From JAHBWV01 sp964588385 (GTDB lineage: Bacteria > Planctomycetota > Phycisphaerae > Phycisphaerales > UBA1924), in assembly GCA_964588385.1 (NCBI GenBank), contig CAZPPG010000013.1, positions 12,486-76,485 on the forward strand: a stretch of DNA of 64,000 bases. Direction: 5' to 3'. Below are positions 57,858-64,000 of the stretch, one piece after another. The first letter of the stretch is position 1, and every line of letters begins with the position of its first letter. Made by a program: the position numbers and the translations under genes. The notes beneath the pieces were generated by a model. The model made no database searches. It was not told where the DNA came from and worked only from the letters and a program-made list of their open reading frames with translations.

Positions 57858-59423
57858 TCAGGCCGGACGTATGCCCCGATACAGGCCCTGCACGCGCTCC
57901 GACTCCTGCTTCCGGACCGTTTCCAACACGAGACGCGGAACACGCCACTGCCCCTGCTCGGTCGTGACGTTCGAGCAGTGCTCGCTGATACACCTGTACA
58001 GGAACTTGAAGGCGTCTCGCGGCTGGTGCATCTGATCGAGCGCATCGATAAGGTCCTGTCGCGTCACATCCTCGGCGAACAGATCCAGAAGCATGATCGA
58101 CGGCGCATCCGGCGACAGACAGACTCTCAGCCGTGCTTCGCAGAGGTCATACAGCATCGGGCCCGTCCACGAGAGCCGCTCAACCAGCGACTGCTTGTCC
58201 AGGCGGGCCTCCTGGAAAAACGCGCTGGACTCTCTGAAGAGCGCATGCCGCAACTCAATAGGGAGCAGCATCTTGACGCCCAGCCCCTCCTGCTGGAGAA
58301 ACTTGTTGTTCAGCATCGGCCACACGAAGGCACGCATTTTCTCGGGGTCACCCGCGATCAGCGTCGGCTCATCGACGCGCTCGATCACGACCACAACGCC
58401 CGGGTATCCAAGTCCCGCCAGCACCCGACGCACGCGGTCCAGCATCGCGTACCGCTGCTCGTCAGAATCGGTCACCGGGAGTCTCGCCGCAGAGCGGTCC
58501 GCCTCACGCAACTGAGAAAGCGATCTTGCGAGGGACGCGTCCGCCCGACCCACCGACCGAAGCTGCTTCCCGAGTCGATGGGCGAGCCGCCCGAGCGACA
58601 GGGGCCGCCACACGAATCTTGCGATCAACACCGCGACGTACAGCGCCGCGCACGTGATCCCCAGGCCCGTCACCGCCGTCTCCCAGGTTGGCGTCTTCGG
58701 TGGCTCCAGCAGGAACCACGCGATGACACCACCGAGAGGAACCCACCCGAGCATGACCGCCAGAGTCCAGACCATCGCATCCCGGGGCGGCATACGCCTC
58801 GTCAGCTTCGCCACCCGACGCGTGCGTTCGTTCGCCAGATCCGACGTGTCGTACATCGCCTGCAAGACCAGAGCATCGTTCCGCGTCAGCTTCGGCAGTC
58901 GGCGGAAAGCGCGGATGAGATCCTGGTCGGCGCGTGTCGGCCCGAGGCCCGTCAGGCGGTCCGTCAGCTTCGTCACCGCGCTCGAAAGAATCGCATCGAT
59001 GTGATCCACCAGCCGCATCTGCTGGAGCGTCTTCAGCGAGTCCTTCGCGGCCCCGCGCATGTGCAGGCGATCCAGCGTCGCGTTGAGCTCGTCGTACGCG
59101 ACGAGGAAGACCCGATGGCCAGGGTTCGCCTGGTTGAAAGTCGCGACCCGATCCGCGAGTTGCATCCGAATGGCAGTCTTGCCGCTCCCTTTCTCGCCGA
59201 AAACGATCGATGATGACGGGCGCGAAAGCTCCCCCACGATCTTCTCAAAGTCTGAGTGCACCGCGTGGCTGCCGGCAAGGGCAGCCCCGGCCGCGCCTCC
59301 GCTCTCGGGCTTCCCACTGGCCGACCCCGCCAGCTTGGCGAAAACGGTGTCGCTGCGGGCCTCCTCGCCTCTGAACGGGTTCTCCGCAATCCGCCAGTGA
59401 TCAAAGAAGGTGCTCGTGTTCAT
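57858..59423 (-). CDS. P-loop ATPase split by two transmembrane helices (KAP-like/ExeA-like)
   Basis: 521 residues. The opening FFDHWRIAENPFRGEEARSD resembles ExeA/GspA-type AAA ATPases. Walker A is VFGEKGSGKTAIRM (residues 75-87). Two membrane helices follow at about 217-239 and 247-270 (VWTLAVMLGWVPLGGVIAWF; ITCAALYVAVLIARF), and the Walker-B-like strand is GVVVVIERVDEPTLIAGD (342-359), beyond them. A P-loop domain interrupted by membrane helices is the hallmark of KAP-family NTPases, which organise membrane complexes. The Glu-Arg-Val-Asp box replaces the canonical Asp-Asp. After it come LNNKFLQQEGLGVKMLLPIEL and a helical C-terminus. Next genes are unrelated. Role unknown. Confidence 0.65.
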   Translation of the reverse strand: MNTSTFFDHWRIAENPFRGEEARSDTVFAKLAGSASGKPESGGAAGAALAGSHAVHSDFEKIVGELSRPSSSIVFGEKGSGKTAIRMQLADRVATFNQANPGHRVFLVAYDELNATLDRLHMRGAAKDSLKTLQQMRLVDHIDAILSSAVTKLTDRLTGLGPTRADQDLIRAFRRLPKLTRNDALVLQAMYDTSDLANERTRRVAKLTRRMPPRDAMVWTLAVMLGWVPLGGVIAWFLLEPPKTPTWETAVTGLGITCAALYVAVLIARFVWRPLSLGRLAHRLGKQLRSVGRADASLARSLSQLREADRSAARLPVTDSDEQRYAMLDRVRRVLAGLGYPGVVVVIERVDEPTLIAGDPEKMRAFVWPMLNNKFLQQEGLGVKMLLPIELRHALFRESSAFFQEARLDKQSLVERLSWTGPMLYDLCEARLRVCLSPDAPSIMLLDLFAEDVTRQDLIDALDQMHQPRDAFKFLYRCISEHCSNVTTEQGQWRVPRLVLETVRKQESERVQGLYRGIRPA

Positions 59424-59494
59424 CGCGTGCGTCTGCTCCAGGGCGTGCGAAGCGATCCGACGGCCAAGATCAGGCTATGCATCGCGGTCCCGAC

Positions 59495-60931
59495 TCAGTG
59501 ATCGACGCGTTTCCCAAGAACCGGCGAGAGTTCCGCGATGATCTTCTCAAGCGTTGCCGGGCTCTTGGCCTCGGCATTCAGACGAAGGAGTGGCTCCGTG
59601 TTGCTCTTGCGCACGTTGCACCACCAACCCTTGCCCGCGAAGCAGTCGATTGTGACGCCGTCCAAATCGTCAATCGTCGCATTCGTTGCGGTGCCCGGCC
59701 CGTACGTCTGCTTGAGCCGGGCGATCGCGCCGTCCTTGTCCTCGATCTCAAAGTTGATCTCGCCGGACTGCGCGTACCGGGCGACCGGTTTGATGAGCTC
59801 GCTCATCTTCTTGCCCGTCTTGGCCAGCACGCTCAACACCGTCGCCATCGCGATCGCGCCCGAGTCCGCGTTGAAGTTGTCCTTGAAGTAAAAGTGCCCG
59901 GACAGCTCGCCCCCGAAAACGCCCCGCTGCTCCGCCAGCAACGCCTTCATGAACACGTGGCCGACTCGCCCTCGCAACGGTCTGCCGCCCGCGGCCTTGA
60001 TCTCTTCCTCAACCGCTTTCGTCGACCGCAGGTCGTAGACCACCGCCGCCCCGGGCGCATCCGCGAGAAAGTGCTTCGCAAGCACCGCCGTCAAATGGTC
60101 GCACCCGACGATCTTCCCCTTCTCGTCCACCACCACGCATCGGTCCGCGTCCCCATCGAAGCAGACCCCCAGATCCGCCTTCTCCTTGACCACGGCATCC
60201 TGCAACTGCTTCAGGTTCGCTGCCACCAGCGGGTTCGGCTCGTGGACAAACTGGCCCTTTGAGTTCTCGAAGTTGAGTTCGACGATGGTCAATCCGGGCA
60301 CGGCCGACCCGTTCTTGCCGAAGATCTTGGGACACATCGTCCCGGCCATGCCGTTGCTGGCATCGACAACGACCTTCAGCTTCTTCCCCTTCATATCCAG
60401 GAAGCTCAGCACGTGCTCGATGTACGCCGCCCAGAGATCACGCTTCTCCACGCGACCCGGCTGGCCTCCGGGCGTGCCGTTGACGGCAGTCCCGCGCTCA
60501 ACCATCGCGGCGTGCTTGCGAACCTCGCCCAACCCCGTGCTTTCCCCGGCTGGCTTGGCCTTCCGCTTTGAAACCTTAAACCCGTTGTACTGCGGCGGGT
60601 TATGGCTTGCCGTCACCATCACACCACCGGCGCAGTCCAGGTGATTGATCGCGAAGTACACGAACGAGGTGTCCACGAGGCCGATGTCGATCACGTCCGC
60701 ACCAAACGTGTTGATCCCGGAGATCAGTTCCTTGGCGAGCGCGGGGCTGGAGGTGCGCATGTCTCTGCCGACAATGACGTTGCGCATCATCGGCGTGGTT
60801 TCACCCGCCGCCTTCGCCTCTCCCAGCAGGAACTTGGCGACGCCGTACCCGATCTGCCAGGCCATCTGATCATTGAGGAGGTCGGGATAGGTGCCGCGAA
60901 CGTCGTAGGCCTTGAAAATGCGTCCCAGCAT
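59495..60931 (-). CDS. Phosphomannomutase/phosphoglucomutase
   Basis: 478 residues from the ATG at 60931 (GGAGG ten bases upstream); the frame is open to 60985. Alpha-D-phosphohexomutase family: FKAYDVRGTYPD at the start, NVIVGRDMRTSSPAL, the phosphoserine loop VMVTASHNPPQYNGFK, the metal site CFDGDADRCVVVDEKG, the sugar-binding GELSGHFYFKDNFNADSG and the phosphate-binding RKSNTEPLLRLNAEA. It interconverts mannose or glucose 6-phosphate and 1-phosphate for envelope polysaccharide and nucleotide-sugar synthesis. Compared with AlgC (about 460) the N-terminus has an insertion of Lys/Gly-rich residues (KRKAKPAGESTGLGEV). The gene stands alone. Confidence 0.95.
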   Translation of the reverse strand: MLGRIFKAYDVRGTYPDLLNDQMAWQIGYGVAKFLLGEAKAAGETTPMMRNVIVGRDMRTSSPALAKELISGINTFGADVIDIGLVDTSFVYFAINHLDCAGGVMVTASHNPPQYNGFKVSKRKAKPAGESTGLGEVRKHAAMVERGTAVNGTPGGQPGRVEKRDLWAAYIEHVLSFLDMKGKKLKVVVDASNGMAGTMCPKIFGKNGSAVPGLTIVELNFENSKGQFVHEPNPLVAANLKQLQDAVVKEKADLGVCFDGDADRCVVVDEKGKIVGCDHLTAVLAKHFLADAPGAAVVYDLRSTKAVEEEIKAAGGRPLRGRVGHVFMKALLAEQRGVFGGELSGHFYFKDNFNADSGAIAMATVLSVLAKTGKKMSELIKPVARYAQSGEINFEIEDKDGAIARLKQTYGPGTATNATIDDLDGVTIDCFAGKGWWCNVRKSNTEPLLRLNAEAKSPATLEKIIAELSPVLGKRVDH

Positions 60932-61065
60932 CGAAGGGGAACCTCCAGAGGTCCGACCCGAGCCAACCGCGTCCCCACGCGGCACTCAAGGCCGCATGGT
61001 CGCTCAGGAAGGGTCCAAGGGTAGCGCGCGGAAACACCACTTTCGTCGATGGCGTCCAGTGCCCG

Positions 61066-63213
61066 TTAGAACCCGTCGTACAACTCGTCCCTGTTCGTAC
61101 GACGTCCGGGTTCTATGACCCTGATGGGCACACCTTCCGGCAGGGCCGCCACGAAGAGGCGACCGTACGAGGACGATGCAATCCGCGCATCGAGCACCAC
61201 AACTTTGCCGCGATCCTTTCGCGATCGGATCAGGCGCCCAAATCCCTGCTTGAACCTGATCACCGCCCGCGGGATGGAGTCCTCGCGAAAGGGGTCGCCG
61301 CCGCGCGCGGTGATCCGTTCCATTCGGGCCTCGATCAGGGGCCGATCAGGGGGATCAAAGGGCAGCCTCGTAATGATCACGTTGCGAAGGCCGCGCCCCT
61401 GAACATCGACACCTTGCCAGAATGAGGCGGCGCCCAGAAGCACACTCCTCTCGTCCTGGCGGAACCTCTGCAGGATCTCCGTTCGCGATCCGTCCTTCCC
61501 CTGAACCAGCAGCGGCAGGCCCTCTTCAGCCAGTGGACCGGCGATCGCCTCACCCACCGCAAAGAGCGTGCTGAAGGACGTGAACAGCACGAATGCCCCG
61601 CCCTTCGTCTCCTTCACGTGGAGCAGAACACGAGCCGCGAGCGCATCCGTGTACTCCTTCGCGGCTTTCGATCGCTCCGAAGCTCGCCCATTGCGCTGTG
61701 TCCAGACCTTCGGCGACGGTGCCGCACGGTCGATCACCAGCTCGACCTGGCGAGCGTAGTCAAACGGGCTTCCGAGCTGCATCAGGTCGGCCCCTTCGCA
61801 CCCCAGCCGCCCGAGGGTATGAGCGAAGGCCGCCTCAACATGCTCAAACATCGCGTCCTTCTCAACGGCCCGCGTGGAGAGCGTCGCGCTTGTCAGGATG
61901 ACCGAGCACCCCGCTCCGAACAGTTGTTCCTTGAGAATCGGCCCTACGTCGATCGGAGAACACGCCACGCCGACCTTTCGGATCGAGGCGAACTCGCTCT
62001 CCTCTCCATCCCCGCCCGAAGCGTCGATCCAGTAGGCACATCCCGGCTCTGACTGCGCCACGATCGCGCGGCACTCCTTGGCCATGCGGTCCGCGCGCTC
62101 GATGTACGCGTTCAGCTCGAAGCGATCCGCCTCGTTCTTGATCGTCTCGCGCACCTGCTTCAGGCGCAGCATCAACGCGTTGAGCGCGGGCGTGAGCGGA
62201 TTGTCGATCAGGTCCGGCGTGCGCATCCGCCCGTTCCTGAGCCGTCCTGATTGCACCAGATCAAGCAAATCCGCGAAGAAAGCGCGGCACGCGCTCTCGG
62301 CCTCCATCACCAGGTGGAGCGCTCGGTCAACCTCGCCCGTGTCGCCCGTCTGGAGCGCAAGCTGGGGCAGGTATCCCTTCCCGGACCGACGCTGGTACAG
62401 CGTCGTGAGCAGATGCATCACCCGCCCCTCAGTGAGGTTCAGGCCGAAGTGCTCGCTCGCGACATCTTCAACCGTGTGCGCCTCATCCAGCACCACATGG
62501 TGATACTCGGGCAGAAAGCCCACACCCTCGGACCGCAGCGCCAGATCGCTGAAGAACAACGCGTGATTGCACACGAGGATGTTGGCCTCGTCCATCTCAC
62601 GCCGCGCTGCCTGGTAGAAGCATCGCTCGTACGAGGGACACCGCCGCCCCATGCAGTTGGCCGAGTCCGACTGCACCTTGTCCCAGACGCCCGGCCGCTC
62701 CAGCGCAGGAAGCGTCGAGAGCGATCCATCCTCGGTCTCGTATGCCCAATCCTCGATCACGTGCAGCGACCGCTTGGCAGCGCCCTCGGAGAACAGCCGA
62801 TCCTGGCGCTCCGACGCCAGCTTCAGCCGGCGCACGCTCACATAGTTGCCGCGCCCCTTCACGAGCACGGCCCGCAGCTCCTGCGCCGGCCCCCAGCCCC
62901 GCAGTCCATCCTCTTCAAGCGTCCCGCGCAGAAGCGGGATGTCCTTCTGCATCAACTGCTCTTGCAGCGAGATCGTGTGCGTAGCGATCACCACGCGCTG
63001 CTTCTTCTCGATCGCCCGCTTGATCGCCGGAACAAGATACGCGAAACTCTTCCCGACGCCGGTTCCGGCCTCGACGACCAGATGTGTCCCCTGCGCCATC
63101 GCGCGTTCCACCGCCTCAGCCATTCGCATCTGCTCATCGCGCGACTCGAACCGCGCGCCGAGCGCGCCGGCAATCGGTCCGTCGTCCCCCAGAATCTCTC
63201 TCGCCGTCAGCAT
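61066..63213 (-). CDS. DinG-family superfamily 2 helicase (Fe-S type)
   Basis: 715 residues. SF2/XPD-like helicase: Q motif FESRDEQMRMAEAVER, motif I VVEAGTGVGKSFAYLVP (48-64), motif Ia IATHTISLQEQL, motif II VVLDEAHTVED (DEAH at 243-246), and late motifs FTSFSTLFAVGEAIA, GAASFWQGVDVQGRGLR and RFKQGFGRLIRSRKDRG (motif VI). Three cysteines of the iron-sulfur patch are in place (C187, C192 and C198, spacing C-x4-C-x5-C), but the first ligand position, in GRGNYVSVRRL, is Ser126; Cys215 in NILVCNH could substitute. DinG unwinds DNA with R-loops or lesions 5' to 3'. The gene is followed six bases downstream (upstream on the chromosome) by rsmG in the same direction. Confidence 0.92.
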   Translation of the reverse strand: MLTAREILGDDGPIAGALGARFESRDEQMRMAEAVERAMAQGTHLVVEAGTGVGKSFAYLVPAIKRAIEKKQRVVIATHTISLQEQLMQKDIPLLRGTLEEDGLRGWGPAQELRAVLVKGRGNYVSVRRLKLASERQDRLFSEGAAKRSLHVIEDWAYETEDGSLSTLPALERPGVWDKVQSDSANCMGRRCPSYERCFYQAARREMDEANILVCNHALFFSDLALRSEGVGFLPEYHHVVLDEAHTVEDVASEHFGLNLTEGRVMHLLTTLYQRRSGKGYLPQLALQTGDTGEVDRALHLVMEAESACRAFFADLLDLVQSGRLRNGRMRTPDLIDNPLTPALNALMLRLKQVRETIKNEADRFELNAYIERADRMAKECRAIVAQSEPGCAYWIDASGGDGEESEFASIRKVGVACSPIDVGPILKEQLFGAGCSVILTSATLSTRAVEKDAMFEHVEAAFAHTLGRLGCEGADLMQLGSPFDYARQVELVIDRAAPSPKVWTQRNGRASERSKAAKEYTDALAARVLLHVKETKGGAFVLFTSFSTLFAVGEAIAGPLAEEGLPLLVQGKDGSRTEILQRFRQDERSVLLGAASFWQGVDVQGRGLRNVIITRLPFDPPDRPLIEARMERITARGGDPFREDSIPRAVIRFKQGFGRLIRSRKDRGKVVVLDARIASSSYGRLFVAALPEGVPIRVIEPGRRTNRDELYDGF

Positions 63214-63219
63214 CGATCC

Positions 63220-63969
63220 TCAGCGTAGGGGCACACGCTTGGGCTCACCGTCCCGACGCGGATAGACGCGTGGAGTCGCCACGCGTTTCTCGAGCACCAC
63301 AATGCGTCCCGTCGACGTCTCCACGGTTCCCGCGTGCACCACCTTCAGCGTGTGCAGCGCCCCCATTCCCGCCTCGAGTTCCGCTTCGGCCTTCTGCCCC
63401 TTGATCAGGAGGGCCTGCCCCCCCATCTTCACGAACGGCACCGTCAACTCCGCCACCACGCTCAGCGGGCCGACGGCACGCGCGACAGCCGCGTCGTACG
63501 CCTCCCGGTGGGGCGATTTGAACGCCGCAAACGTCTCCGCGCGGCCGTTCAGCACCGTGACATTCTTGAGTTCCAGCTGCTCAACCACGGACTCCAGAAA
63601 CGCCGCTTTCTTCCCCGTCGCCTCAAGGAGCGCGAATCGCAGGTGTGGCATGCACACGGCCAATGGAATCCCGGGACACCCCCCGCCCGAACCGACATCG
63701 ACCACTCCGGAACCGTCGGGAAGATCCGCGAGCAATGCGATCAGCGTGAGCGAGTCCTGGATGTGCCTGACCCAGGCCTCGGCTGGATCGGTGATCGCCG
63801 TCAGATTCGTCGTCTTGTTCACCTCAAGCATCAAGCCCAGGTAGCGGCCGAGTTTCTCCACCTCGCCGGGCTCAAACTCGATACCCATGTCAGCGCACGC
63901 GCCAAGAAACCCAGGCGGAGGGATCGTCGCTTCGGGCTCACGTTGCTTTGGTTCACTCGTCATCTGCAT
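63220..63969 (-). CDS. rsmG: 16S rRNA (guanine(527)-N7)-methyltransferase RsmG
   Basis: 249 residues, ATG at 63969 or at 63963. The class I methyltransferase is clear: RYLGLMLEVNKTTNLTAITD with WVRHIQDSLTLI at the N-terminus, SAM loop VVDVGSGGGCPGIPLAV, FALLEATGKKAAFLESVVEQL, VTVLNGRAETF and ARAVGPLSVVAELTVPFV. It makes m7G527 in the 530 loop of 16S rRNA; loss gives low-level streptomycin resistance. The usual gidA (mnmG) or parAB neighbours are not seen inside the window. The C-terminal 25 residues are basic (VATPRVYPRRDGEPKRV). Six bases separate it from the helicase gene, so the two are probably co-transcribed. Confidence 0.95.
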   Translation of the reverse strand: MQMTSEPKQREPEATIPPPGFLGACADMGIEFEPGEVEKLGRYLGLMLEVNKTTNLTAITDPAEAWVRHIQDSLTLIALLADLPDGSGVVDVGSGGGCPGIPLAVCMPHLRFALLEATGKKAAFLESVVEQLELKNVTVLNGRAETFAAFKSPHREAYDAAVARAVGPLSVVAELTVPFVKMGGQALLIKGQKAEAELEAGMGALHTLKVVHAGTVETSTGRIVVLEKRVATPRVYPRRDGEPKRVPLR

Positions 63970-64000
63970 CAGGGTAGCCGGACCCGCGCCCTCGCACGCC

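Noticed and set aside
1..64000. Insertion sequences, prophage, toxin-antitoxin or restriction genes, tRNA or rRNA
   Set aside because: I found no transposase, integrase, terminal inverted repeats, methylase/endonuclease pairs or tRNA cloverleaf on reading the window. Small RNA genes without conserved motifs could still be missed.

Overview
The window looks like chromosomal core sequence of a planctomycete of the class Phycisphaerae, probably order Phycisphaerales. The grounds are: high GC; three loci carrying paired C-terminal calcium-loop repeats of the type D-x-N-x-D-x-x-x-D-I-L-D-F-L-D-F, a cell-surface module known from Phycisphaerales; an HU-like protein with an H1-like Lys/Ala tail; an RNase E with an Arg/Gly-rich tail; and bacterial O-GlcNAc-transferase-like proteins. 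I see no rRNA, tRNA, CRISPR array, transposase, integrase or prophage gene, and composition is even throughout. The lineage is inference from gene content, not from a marker RNA.

Layout. 1-3800: edge-truncated 2-hydroxyacid dehydrogenase, divergent nuclease-family protein, HU-like chromatin protein, purF. 3864-11912 (all minus): TolC-type outer-membrane factor, two small membrane proteins, an adenylate-kinase-like/deoxyribosyltransferase-like fusion, CNNM/CorC transporter, ybeY, hisS. 12053-23897: a TPR protein (plus), then an 11 kb minus-strand run of lipase, MlaD-like, MlaF-like, DUF4190 protein, cysteine desulfurase, small membrane protein, feoB, feoA (with a Fur-box-like operator), anti-sigma-like protein, ECF sigma factor and rho. 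24100-33809 (all plus): ptsI, RNase E, dxr and two tandem OGT-like glycosyltransferases. 33907-43781: RRM protein and the surface-protein block (large exported protein, beta-propeller/di-haem cytochrome, a gene remnant and an abundant-looking exported protein). 43858-64000: radA, a 1469-residue AsmA-like protein, lipoprotein, purM, sulfotransferase, metK, M28 peptidase, PEP-mutase/methylisocitrate-lyase-family enzyme, exported Gfo/Idh oxidoreductase, a membrane-inserted P-loop ATPase, phosphomannomutase/phosphoglucomutase, a DinG-type helicase and rsmG.

Functionally the window combines housekeeping (purine synthesis purF/purM, MEP isoprenoids dxr, SAM synthesis metK, tRNA charging hisS, rRNA maturation ybeY/rsmG, RNA decay and termination rne/rho, recombination radA), envelope lipid and efflux traffic (TolC, MlaF/MlaD, AsmA-like), ferrous iron uptake (feoAB) and surface proteins. 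No classical defence or secondary-metabolite system is visible. The items most worth follow-up are the kinase-like/deoxyribosyltransferase-like fusion at 7096-8232, the Cys-rich FeoA with its Fur-box-like palindrome, the membrane-split ATPase at 57858-59423, the MlaFD pair without a permease, the repeated surface module with a decayed copy, and the 13-bp tandem repeat between purM and the sulfotransferase gene.
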